Source: CALRWV02 sp943371965
GTDB taxonomy: Bacteria > Bacteroidota > JABWAT01
Length of the DNA: 64,000 bases
Direction of reading: 5' to 3'
Assembly (NCBI GenBank): GCA_943371965.1
Contig: CALRWV020000001.1
Location: 1 to 64,000 of the forward strand
Both the position numbers and the translations under genes were made by a program. Shown one piece after another: positions 24,881-33,759 of the stretch; the stretch's first letter is position 1; each line of letters opens with the position of its first letter. Under the pieces are notes generated by a model. The model worked only from the letters and a program-made list of their open reading frames with translations. It had not been told where the DNA came from and did no database searches.

Positions 24881-27085
24881 TTATTTTACCAATGTCATTG
24901 ATCCCTGTAAGGTTGTGTTGTTGAAACGAACCTGGTACAGATACAAACCGGAAGGAAGATTTACCGCATTAAATGTTGCAGAATTCAATCCGGAAACACC
25001 GGTAATTGTTTTTGTTGATACCAATTGACCCAAAGTATTGAAAACGGAAAATTCAACCAATCCTGAGGATGGAAGACTGAATTGAACATTCGCTATCGGG
25101 TTGAAAGGATTTGGATAGGTTCCGTTCAATTTGAAAGAAGTTACCTGGTAGTCAGACACTTCAATAATGGATGAATAGTTCGATTTTCCATCCAGATCAA
25201 TTTGTTTTAAACGGAATTTGGATGTGTTAGATGAAACGGATACGGAGAAAGAATAATTCTGTCTTTCAGTTGTTGTTCCTTTTCCGGCAACAAATCCAAC
25301 TTTTGTCCAGGTCGAACCTGAAACAAGTGATTCAATTTCAAACCCTGAATTGTTTTTTTCAGTTGCTGTTGCCCATGATAAAGTAACTTTTCCGTTTACA
25401 GATTTTCCGGTGAAAGAAGAAAGTTCAACCGGCAGTGAAACATTGGTTGCATAGTTTGATAAGGTTATTGAACTGCTCCAGCTTGTCATTACATTATCAG
25501 TTGGTACGGAATCAAACGAACTGTGTGATCCGTCGTTACCGGCAATATAGAATTGAACATCACCATTCAAAACATCATCTACCATTGATTTCAGCAAAAG
25601 GACTTCAACGAATGTAGATAAACTTGTATTTGGTGAAGCTGAAAATCCGGACCACACTCCCTGTCTTAAGAAAGTTTGACTTGTTTCCCATGAAGTGCCA
25701 TTCCAGATTTTGAATTCAGCATCATTGCTGTTCCGGACAATGGCGTAATCAGGCAACTGGGTGTGTGCGTAAGTAATTCCATCTGATGTTACAGAGGTTG
25801 ATGTTCCTGCTTCTGGTTTGGTGTTAATGATAAAGGCAAATCTCTGCCAATTGTCATAGGAAACTTCAGCTCCGAAATACACATAGTTGTCATCATGGGT
25901 TACATAAAGATTCCAAGCATTTACACTGACCCATCCTGGATTACCATCACCAGAGGCAACTGGAGCTCCCCAAACTTCAGTACCTTCAAAAACACCATCC
26001 ATTGCAATCGTTGGAGCTGGTAAAGTAGATGCACTAACTTCATTGGAAAGTGCTGATGTATTTGTTGCCTGATCAACAGCTCTGATTGAAAAATAATAAG
26101 TTGTCCCGGCAGTTAATCCTGTAACGACTGTACTTGAAGTAGAAATTAATGATAATCCGAAATTGTTGGATTTGTCAAATTTGGTTGCTTCTGTTGTTAC
26201 GTCACTGCTGGTACTGTAATAAATTTCATAAGTATCAAAAAATTCTTCAGTTACCGGAGTCCAATTTAAAGTAATCCTGTCAAGATCACTCGTTTCAGAA
26301 ACACTTAAATCTGTGACATCAGTTGGTGCTGTTTCATCAGGTGTAGATGTTGATGTATAAGAATAATTGGTGCCTGAATTGTTGTTTACAGTCAATGTCA
26401 AAACATTGCGCACATCATCAGAAGTTATTGTCTCAAAAGTTGCAGGAGCAATTGTTGAGATAACCGCATAATATGAAACAACTGTACCTTCAGTTTGAAC
26501 TGGAATTTCGAAAGTTGCACTTGTACTGAATGAAACTGGAATGTTTTCAATCGATGTAGTTGCCCATGAATCAGTTGAATAAACTATATAAAGAAACTGG
26601 TCGTTTGGCAACACACTGCTCATACTGAAGGTAACGGTAACTGCATCTTCAGGAGTAGGAGTAATAATATTTCTGTTAACCATCACTACAACAATTGGTT
26701 GTGAAGAGGTTTCAAGAATTGCAAAAGCCTGATCGTTATTTCCTATAATTGGAGTGGTTGGTACATTGAATGTATAGTATTTTCCGGATGTAACCTCAAC
26801 ATGCCCATCAGGTGAGTCTCCACCTGCATTTGTGAAAGTGCTTGCTGTATTTACTGAAACTGTAGCGGTCCATTTGTCAGACCAGGTTGTATTGCGGTAA
26901 ATAAAGCCGGCAGTACCGGTAGCATTTGCCTGTACAGTTGCTGAACTTAAATTCCCAAGATTTTTGGAATCAACTGCCTGAGGAGTTCCACTTAAACCAT
27001 TAAAAAGCCATAAGTCATAAGTCTGTGCAGTTGCAACAGATACTGTTGAAATTAAAAAAATGAATATTGTAACAAGTCTTTTCAT
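24881..27085 (-). CDS. Secreted fibronectin-III protein with T9SS sorting domain
   Basis: A 734-residue exported protein. Residues 1-20 are a signal peptide (MKRLVTIFIFLISTVSVATA). After an N-terminal beta-rich part, a fibronectin type III domain spans about 250-350 (PTDVTDLSVSETSDLDRITL, then Y.FSIRAVD), followed by a DOMON/CBM9-like segment (MDGVFEGTEVWG..., about 358-480). The end carries the type IX secretion C-terminal domain: NGTYPNPFNPIANVQFSLP, VFNTLGQLV, LPSGLYLYQVRF. It is probably cell-surface or secreted and may bind carbohydrate. The YPNPFNP form points to Ignavibacteria-like lineages. Confidence 0.85.
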   Translation of the reverse strand: MKRLVTIFIFLISTVSVATAQTYDLWLFNGLSGTPQAVDSKNLGNLSSATVQANATGTAGFIYRNTTWSDKWTATVSVNTASTFTNAGGDSPDGHVEVTSGKYYTFNVPTTPIIGNNDQAFAILETSSQPIVVVMVNRNIITPTPEDAVTVTFSMSSVLPNDQFLYIVYSTDSWATTSIENIPVSFSTSATFEIPVQTEGTVVSYYAVISTIAPATFETITSDDVRNVLTLTVNNNSGTNYSYTSTSTPDETAPTDVTDLSVSETSDLDRITLNWTPVTEEFFDTYEIYYSTSSDVTTEATKFDKSNNFGLSLISTSSTVVTGLTAGTTYYFSIRAVDQATNTSALSNEVSASTLPAPTIAMDGVFEGTEVWGAPVASGDGNPGWVSVNAWNLYVTHDDNYVYFGAEVSYDNWQRFAFIINTKPEAGTSTSVTSDGITYAHTQLPDYAIVRNSNDAEFKIWNGTSWETSQTFLRQGVWSGFSASPNTSLSTFVEVLLLKSMVDDVLNGDVQFYIAGNDGSHSSFDSVPTDNVMTSWSSSITLSNYATNVSLPVELSSFTGKSVNGKVTLSWATATEKNNSGFEIESLVSGSTWTKVGFVAGKGTTTERQNYSFSVSVSSNTSKFRLKQIDLDGKSNYSSIIEVSDYQVTSFKLNGTYPNPFNPIANVQFSLPSSGLVEFSVFNTLGQLVSTKTITGVSGLNSATFNAVNLPSGLYLYQVRFNNTTLQGSMTLVK

Positions 27086-27327
27086 TATATCTCCCTACTA
27101 AAAAATACCAAGCCCCTCTATATAATTGATAGAAAAACTAATATTGTTTATTACCTATTTTTGTTTATGATTGCGTTTTTCGCTTGTGAAAGCGCTTCAA
27201 TTTTCTCAAATTAAATTCCAATGTCAAGATATTGTTAATTTATTTTAAGATTATCCTAAAGATTGTGATCGAAAAATTATATCTAACTTCAACTTTATTT
27301 TCAATAAATTAACTGGTCTTCTCTCTT
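27086..27327. other. Divergent promoter gap
   Basis: No gene. GAAAGCGCTTC near 27190 is a near-palindrome centred on AAGCGCTT, of the size and CG-centred form used by LacI-family operators; no such regulator is in the window. The minus-strand gene has GGGAGAT before its ATG. Confidence 0.35.
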
Positions 27328-27984
27328 ATGTCTCAATCTGACTCCCATTATTTCATCAGTTATCATGAAGAACCGGAAATGATGGATTTCTGGCTTGAAA
27401 ACGGGTTTCGTCATTTTGGAGTTTATTTCTTTCAATATGAAACCAGTTTGATTGATGAAACTATTTTTCATGTAATGCCGCTTCGAATAAGACTTTCAGA
27501 TTTTATTCCATCAAAAAGTCAGCGGAAAATAATGGCGAAGAATGCTGATCTTAAAGTAATTATACGTGATGCGTTTGTTGATGATGAAAAGGAAGCACTT
27601 TTCTTTGAACACTCGGAGCGATTTACTGATAACCGACCAAGTTCTCTTTTTGATTTTTTATCCGAAGACCCTGCCATAATTCCCTGTCAGAACAAAGAAA
27701 TCTGTCTGTATCTGAAAGATAAACTGGTTGCGGTCAGTTTTCTTGATTTGGGAAAAGCATCAACATCCAGCATTTATGCAATGTTTGATCTGACCGAATC
27801 AAAGCGCAGTTTGGGAATTTACACCATGCTGCTTGAAATTGAATTTTCAGTCAAACTTCAAAAGACTTTTTATTACCCCGGATATGGTTATCATGAATCC
27901 TCTTTATATGATTACAAAAAGAAGTTTTCTGCTTTGGAGTTTTTGAATTGGGAAGAGGGGTGGCAAACAATGTCAGGACAATGA
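27328..27984 (+). CDS. Arginyl/leucyl-tRNA-protein transferase-like protein (N-end rule)
   Basis: A 218-residue protein resembling the catalytic C-terminal part of ATE1/Bpt aminoacyl-tRNA-protein transferases, which add Arg or Leu to destabilising N-termini for degradation. Seen: an early WLENGFRHFGVYFF, LRIRLSDFIPSKSQRKIM (the conserved P..P..SR.R region), VAVSFLDL, SLGIYTMLLEIEFSVKLQKTFYYPGY, typical of the GNAT-like core. The N-terminal Cys-cluster domain is reduced, so substrate choice is unclear. No clp adaptor gene is nearby. Confidence 0.75.
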   Translation: MSQSDSHYFISYHEEPEMMDFWLENGFRHFGVYFFQYETSLIDETIFHVMPLRIRLSDFIPSKSQRKIMAKNADLKVIIRDAFVDDEKEALFFEHSERFTDNRPSSLFDFLSEDPAIIPCQNKEICLYLKDKLVAVSFLDLGKASTSSIYAMFDLTESKRSLGIYTMLLEIEFSVKLQKTFYYPGYGYHESSLYDYKKKFSALEFLNWEEGWQTMSGQ

Positions 27985-28029
27985 TTCTTGTGATTTTTTT
28001 GATTAATGTGATTAATTCAAGGAATGGTT

Positions 28030-28096
28030 AAAGGTAAGTAGTTAGTAGCTAGTGGTGAATGGTAAGTAGTAAGTAGTAAGTAGTAAGTAGTAAAAA
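28030..28096. repeat. 7-base-period tract, AGTAAGT words
   Basis: GTTAGTA, GCTAGTG and GTGAATG grade into four or more near-perfect copies of GTAAGTA. It appears to be an intermediate between degenerate and perfect arrays. Confidence 0.75.
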
Positions 28097-28126
28097 TCCA
28101 ATAATCCATTAATCCCGGAAATCCTC

Positions 28127-28147
28127 CGTGGGAGTCCAATGGACAAA
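28127..28147. repeat. Copy of TGGGAGTCCAATGGACAAA
   Basis: The word is shared with 5295-5313 in the palindromic element near fadE; it appears here without the rest of that element. Confidence 0.6.
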
Positions 28148-28265
28148 TTCAGACCAAATCAGACAAATTCGAACCAATTCCACTCATACTGAATCTGATT
28201 CCGACTAAAATAGCATTTAACCCTGCAACCATTTATCTTCGCAATACTTTTTGGAAGAGGAAATT

Positions 28266-28973
28266 ATGAAAAAAATCGCATCATTATCTGTCATTATTTT
28301 GGCTTTTATTTTATCAGCCTGTTCATCAAAACCTGAAAACGTAGCTGATTTTCAGGATCTTGTTGGCCGTTTGGATCAAAAAACAAATTCAATTCAGCAG
28401 ATGAATAAGGAAATGTCTGATCTGGTTCGTCAATACAATCAGGGTAAATCACCTGATGAACGCGTAAAATTCTCAGGAATCGATTCTTTGGGATTCGATG
28501 AAAAACAGCAATCCGCTTTGAAAGATATGCTTGATAAAGAAGAAAACGTCAACTATAAAGGTCTTCTTCAGAAAATTGTTGATAAAACTGACGAGGTAAA
28601 CAGCCTTCAGTCCGAAATTGAAAATCTGAAAGCAAAACTTCCTTCTCCAAAACGTGTTAAAATGGGTGATACTCATTTTCTGGTAGCAAAAGATTATCTG
28701 GTAAAAGAACAGGGATTGGATGAAAAATCAGCAAAAGCTCTGATCGACCGTGTGGCATTGATTGATGAAGTTGTTCCGGGTTTTGACATTTGGCTTTATT
28801 ACAATGATGGGGTTTTCGGAACTTACGTAACCCAAGGTTCTTCACGCATTTCACCTAACAAGTACAAATATTCCATCCGCAAAGAACAAATCGGAAAAGC
28901 AGAAGAACGTGGAAGACAATCAGCAATTGATTCTCTAGTGGATGCATCAGCTGATACTTCGGTTACAAAATGA
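28266..28973 (+). CDS. Coiled-coil lipoprotein of unknown function
   Basis: A 235-residue lipoprotein: MKKIASLSVIILAFILSAC with lipobox LSAC, Cys 19. Residues about 30-125 are Gln/Lys/Asp-rich with heptad leucines (coiled coil); the C-terminal 90 residues include WLYYNDGVFGTYV, a predicted small globular domain. GAGGAA lies seven bases before the ATG at 28266; an in-frame ATG five codons earlier would lie upstream of this site. The stop overlaps the thiolase start by 4 bases (ATGA), an unexpected coupling between a lipoprotein and a cytosolic enzyme. Confidence 0.8.
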   Translation: MKKIASLSVIILAFILSACSSKPENVADFQDLVGRLDQKTNSIQQMNKEMSDLVRQYNQGKSPDERVKFSGIDSLGFDEKQQSALKDMLDKEENVNYKGLLQKIVDKTDEVNSLQSEIENLKAKLPSPKRVKMGDTHFLVAKDYLVKEQGLDEKSAKALIDRVALIDEVVPGFDIWLYYNDGVFGTYVTQGSSRISPNKYKYSIRKEQIGKAEERGRQSAIDSLVDASADTSVTK

Positions 28974-30175
28974 AGTCGGTAGTTTTTGTTGACTCGTGCC
29001 GGACTGCAATCGGTCGTTACGGCGGAATCCTGAAAGATGTCCGTCCCGATGATATGGCAGCATTGATGATCAGAACCTTGGTTGAACGGAATCAGATCAA
29101 CGGTTCTGATATTGAAGATGTATATTGGGGAGCAGCTAACCAGGCCGGTGAAGACAACAGAAATGTTGCACGAATGGCAGTTCTTCTGGCCGGTCTTCCT
29201 TATACAGTTCCCGGCGTTACCGTCAACCGTTTATGTGCAAGCAGTCTTGAAGCAATCAATCTGGCAGCAAAATCCATCATGTCCGGTGAAGGCGATATTT
29301 ACATTGCCGGTGGATCGGAAAGCATGTCACGTGCCCCGTTTGTTATGGCAAAAGCAGATCAGGCTTTTTCACGGACTGCAGAAATTTATGATACAACCAT
29401 CGGATGGAGATTTACCAATCCGGATTTGGCAGAAAAATATTATCCGTTCAGCATGGGTGAAACCGCTGAAAATGTTGCGAAAAAGTATAACCTGACACGT
29501 TCGCAGCAGGATGAATTTGCGTTAAACAGCCAGAATAAAGCTGTTGAAGCGCAACAAAAGGGCAGGTTTGCAAAAGAGATCGTTCCCGTTCAAATCAAAC
29601 AGAAAAAAGAAACCATCATCATAGAAAAAGATGAACATCCAAGAGCCGGTTTGTCGCTCGAAAAATTGGGTGCTCTTCAAGCTGCATTTGTTGAAAATGG
29701 GACTGTCACTGCCGGAAATTCTTCCGGAATCAATGATGGTGCTTCAGCAGTTCTGATGATGTCAGAAGAAAAAGCGAAACAATTGGGACTGAAACCGATT
29801 GCGCGTTACCGTGCTTCCGCAGCTGCGGGAGTTGATCCGTCCTGCATGGGAATCGGGCCTGTTACGGCAACACAAAAAGCCATCAACCGTGCGGAAATTA
29901 CTGTATCTGATCTCGGACTGATTGAGCTGAATGAAGCCTTTGCGGCACAATCATTGGCTTGTATTCAAGATCTGAAATTGGATATCAGAAAAGTAAATGT
30001 AAACGGTGGTGCAATTGCACTCGGTCATCCTCTGGGATGTTCAGGTGCAAGACTCATGACTACTTTGCTGAACGAGTTCAAGCTTCGTTCCGATGTGAAA
30101 TACGGACTGACAACCATGTGTGTCGGTGTTGGTCAGGGAGTTGCAACCATAGTTGAAAACGTCTGGAAAGACTGA
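28970..30175 (+). CDS. Thiolase of the 3-oxoadipyl-CoA (PcaF/PaaJ) subgroup
   Basis: A 401-residue thiolase. Catalytic residues are in NRLCASSLEAIN (Cys about 89), GGAIALGHPLGCSG and CVGVGQG. The segment PFVMAKADQAFSR...TTIGWRFTNP is characteristic of PcaF/PaaJ enzymes, which cleave 3-oxoadipyl-CoA in aromatic-compound degradation. No other paa or pca genes are in the window, so it may instead serve general 3-ketoacyl-CoA cleavage. It is translationally coupled to the upstream lipoprotein gene. Confidence 0.88.
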   Translation: MKSVVFVDSCRTAIGRYGGILKDVRPDDMAALMIRTLVERNQINGSDIEDVYWGAANQAGEDNRNVARMAVLLAGLPYTVPGVTVNRLCASSLEAINLAAKSIMSGEGDIYIAGGSESMSRAPFVMAKADQAFSRTAEIYDTTIGWRFTNPDLAEKYYPFSMGETAENVAKKYNLTRSQQDEFALNSQNKAVEAQQKGRFAKEIVPVQIKQKKETIIIEKDEHPRAGLSLEKLGALQAAFVENGTVTAGNSSGINDGASAVLMMSEEKAKQLGLKPIARYRASAAAGVDPSCMGIGPVTATQKAINRAEITVSDLGLIELNEAFAAQSLACIQDLKLDIRKVNVNGGAIALGHPLGCSGARLMTTLLNEFKLRSDVKYGLTTMCVGVGQGVATIVENVWKD

Positions 30176-30313
30176 ACCAAACGGAATAATTGAACTGTGT
30201 TCATTATTCCAAACTACAAACCTGTTATGCTTTTTCTCAGTTGCGGAAAAATAAAGGCATAACTTTTAAATGACTGTTCATCTTCAAGCATTGAACAGCA
30301 GCAAGGAAAATAA

Positions 30314-30784
30314 ATGGCTTACCCGAATGATCAGAAACAAACGAGAAAAATCGAGACCGTAGAAGATCTTGATATCTGGCAAAAATCAAATGCACTGGTG
30401 ATTGAAATTTTTAAAATTGTAAAATCATATCCGATGCACGAATGGACCGGACTTTCACAGAAAACGAAAAATCTGGCAGTTGAAATTCCAATCATGATTG
30501 AAAAGGGATTCAACAAAAAACATTTCCGCGAAAAAATGGGACTTTACATTCATTCCAAAGAATTACTTGATGAAGTCCGTTACCTGCTTTCAGTTGGTGA
30601 TCAATTGAAATATTCAAAGAAAATAAAAGATCTGTATCCGAAAATTGATGAAACCACAACCATGTTCATGGGACTCATCAGGGCAATGGAAAAACGGAAT
30701 CAGGCCAACAATATGAATCCGAACCAGAACCCAAATCAGAACCAGCCAAGACGCAACGACCCACGTCAGCAGCAGCAACAGTAA
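30314..30784 (+). CDS. Four-helix-bundle protein (S23/23S-rRNA intervening sequence family)
   Basis: A 156-residue protein. Residues 15-120 match the S23 family: VEDLDIWQKSNALVIEIF, LSQKTKNLAVEIPIMIEKG, YIHSKELLDEVRYLL. The family is often encoded within intervening sequences of 23S rRNA genes or alone, as here; its function is unknown, possibly nucleic-acid binding. Unusually it ends in a tail of about 40 Asn/Gln/Pro/Arg residues (NPNQNPNQNQP), probably disordered. AAGGAAAA precedes the ATG. Confidence 0.82.
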   Translation: MAYPNDQKQTRKIETVEDLDIWQKSNALVIEIFKIVKSYPMHEWTGLSQKTKNLAVEIPIMIEKGFNKKHFREKMGLYIHSKELLDEVRYLLSVGDQLKYSKKIKDLYPKIDETTTMFMGLIRAMEKRNQANNMNPNQNPNQNQPRRNDPRQQQQQ

Positions 30785-30789
30785 TTTTA

Positions 30790-30832
30790 AATGAAGTCGG
30801 GAGTCAGTAGTCAGTAGAAACTAACTCCCGAT
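30790..30832. repeat. Degenerate 7-base-period tract, AGTCAGT words
   Basis: GGGAGTC, AGTAGTC, AGTAGAA and ACTAACT in register. The flanks CGGGAGT and ACTCCCG are an inverted pair. Confidence 0.6.
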
Positions 30833-30901
30833 ACTTTGAAAAAAGATTCGACCGACCAAACTGTTATGGATTTTAATTTATAATTTATAATCCAAAATTT
30901 T

Positions 30902-30931
30902 GAGCCTGAGGCTCATCAGCCTTTGGCTGAA
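30902..30931. repeat. Tandem small hairpins
   Basis: GAGCC-TGA-GGCTC is followed directly by TCAGCC-TTT-GGCTGA. These resemble dispersed 'CAGCCTTTGGCTG' words; no function can be assigned. Confidence 0.6.
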
Positions 30932-30977
30932 TAATTTCAAACAGACCATGACCAGCAGAAAATAAGGAAAGCCTTTT

Positions 30978-32480
30978 ATGAAAATTTATGAATTATTTAT
31001 TGATGGAAAATTTGTAAAACCCGACAGTGGTGACTACATCGATGTCATAAATCCCTTCAACGGTGAAGTCATTGCAAAACAGGCTATTGCCGGAATCAGT
31101 GATACCGAAAAAGCCATCAAAGCAGCAAGAAAAGCATTTGATTCAGGAATCTGGAGTAATTTATCAAAAGAAGATCGGTCGGGTTTTCTCAAAAAAATAT
31201 CTGACAGGATAAATGAGAAATTTGTTGACCTGTTAGCCCTTGAAGTTGCAAATTCCGGTTCAACCGTCCGCAAAGGGAAAGAAGATATTTTCCTGACTGC
31301 AAAAGGGTTTAACTATTGGTCTAGGATGGCACTGTTGGATTTGACAGAAGATATTGAAGGATTGACAAAAGCAGGTGTTTCAAAAAATTATATTTTCAGG
31401 GAGCCAATAGGAGTCGTCGGAGCGATTATTCCCTGGAACTTTCCGCTGAAAATGTGTATGTGGAAAATTGGTCCGGCATTGGCTGCGGGATGTACCGTAG
31501 TTTTAAAACCAAGTGAAATTACTCCAATTACTGCCCTTGAACTTGCAGAAATAATTAACGACTGTGGAATTCCTGCCGGTGTTGTAAATATCATTCCAGG
31601 TCATGGAAATATCACCGGAGAAACAATTGTTGAAAGTCCGCTTGTTGATAAAGTTTCTTTCACCGGTTCAACTTTGATTGGCCGTCATATTATGCAGATT
31701 GCTTCGGCAAATCTGAAAAAAGTAACTCTGGAATGCGGCGGAAAATCAGCCAATATCATTCTTGAAGATGCAGATATTGATCTGGCTGTTGATGGTGCCC
31801 TGTACGCAACTTTCTATCATGCAGGTCAGGCTTGTGAATCAGGAACCAGACTGTTTTTGCCTAACAAGATCAAAGACGAATTCATCGGTAAAATGGTTGA
31901 AAAAGTGAAGAAAATGAAATTGGGTGATCCTGCAGACAAGACAACGGATGTCGGTCCTGTCATTTCCAAGAAACAGCAGGAGCGCGTTATGGGATATATT
32001 GAAATTGGTAAGAAGGAAGGTTCCAAAATTGCAGTAGGAGGAAATATTCCTTCTGCTGAAAATCTGAAAAACGGATTCTTTGTTGAACCTACCATTTTTA
32101 TTGATGTTGACAATAAATCACGTTTGGCACAGGAAGAAATTTTTGGTCCGGTGCTGACTGTTATGAGTTACAATACGGTTGAAGAAGCTATTGAAATGGC
32201 GAATGATTCCATTTATGGATTGGGTGGCGCAGTTTGGTCGAAGGATAAAGACAAAGCTTTGGATGTTGCAAAAAAACTCAGAACCGGAACTGTTTGGATC
32301 AACGAATATCACCTGATCAATGACCGTGCTCCATTTGGCGGTTACAAACAATCAGGAATAGGACGTGAATTTGGTTTGGATGGTTTGAAGGAATACACAG
32401 AAATAAAACATATTCACATTGATGAATTGGAAACACGTGAAAAGAAATTCTGGTATGATGTGGTAGTTCCGAAAGGTTGA
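30978..32480 (+). CDS. NAD(P)-dependent aldehyde dehydrogenase
   Basis: A 500-residue enzyme oxidising an aldehyde to the acid. The general base E252 is in LECGGKSANI and the nucleophile C286 in GQACESGTRL. The NAD-binding SFTGSTLIG and early PWNFPLKM are standard, as is the late EIFGPVL. The active-site context GQACESG differs slightly from the common GQxC[TS]xG. Substrate is not readable. It is followed by a palindromic element and then the 2OG oxygenase gene. Confidence 0.94.
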   Translation: MKIYELFIDGKFVKPDSGDYIDVINPFNGEVIAKQAIAGISDTEKAIKAARKAFDSGIWSNLSKEDRSGFLKKISDRINEKFVDLLALEVANSGSTVRKGKEDIFLTAKGFNYWSRMALLDLTEDIEGLTKAGVSKNYIFREPIGVVGAIIPWNFPLKMCMWKIGPALAAGCTVVLKPSEITPITALELAEIINDCGIPAGVVNIIPGHGNITGETIVESPLVDKVSFTGSTLIGRHIMQIASANLKKVTLECGGKSANIILEDADIDLAVDGALYATFYHAGQACESGTRLFLPNKIKDEFIGKMVEKVKKMKLGDPADKTTDVGPVISKKQQERVMGYIEIGKKEGSKIAVGGNIPSAENLKNGFFVEPTIFIDVDNKSRLAQEEIFGPVLTVMSYNTVEEAIEMANDSIYGLGGAVWSKDKDKALDVAKKLRTGTVWINEYHLINDRAPFGGYKQSGIGREFGLDGLKEYTEIKHIHIDELETREKKFWYDVVVPKG

Positions 32481-32484
32481 AGGA

Positions 32485-32560
32485 TTCCTCCTAAATCCTC
32501 CTTTATCAAAGGAGGACTTTGAATTTCCCCCTTTTGTAAAGGGGGATTAAGGGGGAATCA
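32485..32560. repeat. Double-hairpin element, 'CCCCCTT' family
   Basis: TCCTCCTTT-ATC-AAAGGAGGA (32496-32516) and CCCCCTTT-TGT-AAAGGGGG (32527-32545) follow each other after the aldehyde dehydrogenase stop. It is the same family as 5205-5345, with shared AAAGGAGGACTTTGAAT. It may act as a terminator, but the family is dispersed. Confidence 0.75.
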
Positions 32561-32569
32561 GAATTTAAT

Positions 32570-33157
32570 ATGAAAATATTTTCAACAATCATTGATGACC
32601 TTGCAGAAAAAGGGTGGAGCGTAACTCCAAATTTGGTTTCTGACAAGTTGATTGAAGATTTGGTTAATGAGCAGAACCAATTATTCGGAAGCGGAAAATT
32701 CAGAAAAGCAGGGATTGGAAAAGAATCAGGCAAGATCATCAATTCTGAAATCCGTGGAGATGAAATCATTTGGTTTGATGATGAAAATTTGCTTCCGGCA
32801 CAGAAAGAATATTCTGATCTGATGACAGTTTTCAGGCATCAGATCAATCTAGAATTTTATCTTGGACTGACAGAATTTGAATGCCACTTTGTAAAATATC
32901 CGGTTGGTTCTTTTTATAAACGGCATCTGGATCAGTTCAAAAATTCAGGATCAAGACTGATTTCCTGTATTTTGTATCTGAATAAAAACTGGACAAAAGA
33001 TGATGATGGTTTCTTGAGATTGTATCTGGAAAACGAAACCTTGGATGTTTATCCGGAAGCAGGGACTTTTATCTGTTTCAAAAGTGAAGAAATTGAACAC
33101 GAAGTTTTTCCAACCAAACGCGAACGGAACAGCGTAACAGGTTGGATGAGGAAGTAA
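32570..33157 (+). CDS. 2-oxoglutarate/Fe(II)-dependent oxygenase (prolyl 4-hydroxylase-like)
   Basis: A 195-residue dioxygenase. The Fe(II) facial triad is visible: HLD in YKRHLDQF (about 122-127) and the distal His in EIEHEVFP (about 178), followed by the 2-oxoglutarate-binding Arg in RERNSVTGW. CHFVKYPVGSFY upstream is the family's beta-strand. It resembles prolyl-4-hydroxylase alpha-like proteins; the substrate may be a protein residue. It is cytosolic. Confidence 0.9.
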   Translation: MKIFSTIIDDLAEKGWSVTPNLVSDKLIEDLVNEQNQLFGSGKFRKAGIGKESGKIINSEIRGDEIIWFDDENLLPAQKEYSDLMTVFRHQINLEFYLGLTEFECHFVKYPVGSFYKRHLDQFKNSGSRLISCILYLNKNWTKDDDGFLRLYLENETLDVYPEAGTFICFKSEEIEHEVFPTKRERNSVTGWMRK

Positions 33158-33163
33158 AACGAA

Positions 33164-33226
33164 ATGTTGGATGTTGAAGTTTCAATGCTGAATTCAATCC
33201 AACATTCAGCATTCAAAATTTAAAAT
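33164..33226. repeat. Degenerate 7-base-period tract
   Basis: TGTTGGA, TGTTGAA, GTTTCAA, TGCTGAA, then CATTCAG and CATTCAA on the other side; the second half is inverted relative to the first, making a long weak hairpin. Confidence 0.6.
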
Positions 33227-33243
33227 TCTTTTTTGGAGTTGAA

Positions 33244-33648
33244 ATGAACTACTGGCTTGTAAAATCTGAACCGACAAAATATTCTTTTGATCAGTTCATG
33301 AAAGACAAAAAAACATATTGGGATGGGGTTCGGAATTATACAGCACGGAATAATCTGAAAGCCATGAAAATTGATGATCCGGTCTTGTTTTACCACAGCA
33401 ATGAAGGTTTGGAAATTGTTGGAATTGCAAAGGTAGTCCGTGAAGCCTATCAGGATCCGACTACGAGTGATGATGCTTGGGTTGTTGTTGATTTGGCACC
33501 GGTTGAAAAGTTAAAAACACCGGTTACCCTTATTCAAATCAAAGAAGATAAAAAACTTCAGAACATGGTTTTTGCAAAACAGGGAAGACTTTCAGTAAGT
33601 CCTGTAACAGAAAAGGAATATGAACGGATTATGGAGTTGGGGAAATAA
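33244..33648 (+). CDS. EVE domain protein (UPF0310/THYN1-like)
   Basis: A 134-residue single EVE domain: MNYWLVKSEPTKYSFDQ, WDGVRNYTARNNLKAMK, DPVLFYHSN, IVGIAKVV. EVE domains have a PUA-like fold that binds modified bases, and some act with restriction systems; this stand-alone form is conserved in many bacteria. GGAG lies upstream of the ATG. No restriction or modification gene is adjacent. Confidence 0.95.
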   Translation: MNYWLVKSEPTKYSFDQFMKDKKTYWDGVRNYTARNNLKAMKIDDPVLFYHSNEGLEIVGIAKVVREAYQDPTTSDDAWVVVDLAPVEKLKTPVTLIQIKEDKKLQNMVFAKQGRLSVSPVTEKEYERIMELGK

Positions 33649-33650
33649 TT

Positions 33651-33690
33651 CTGTTTCTCGCAAAGTCGCCAAGAAAGATAAAAATCCACT
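33651..33690. repeat. Half-copy of the CGCAAAG palindromic word family
   Basis: TTTCTCGCAAAGTCGCCAAG, matching the arms at 2379-2405, 42752 and 42845, but no inverse arm is seen nearby. Confidence 0.5.
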
Positions 33691-33759
33691 TTTGATTTTG
33701 AGTTTTTATATCTTTTTGTAACAGCGCTTCATGTATTGCTTTTCTAAATGAAACAAGTT

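Noticed and set aside
27185..27200. LacI/CcpA-type operator GAAAGCGCTTC upstream of the T9SS protein gene
   Set aside because: One base short of the usual symmetric form, single occurrence noted, and no cognate regulator in the window; kept only as a remark.
28234..28241. TATCTTCG as promoter of the coiled-coil lipoprotein at 28266
   Set aside because: The -33 position reads TAG instead of TTG; too weak to list.
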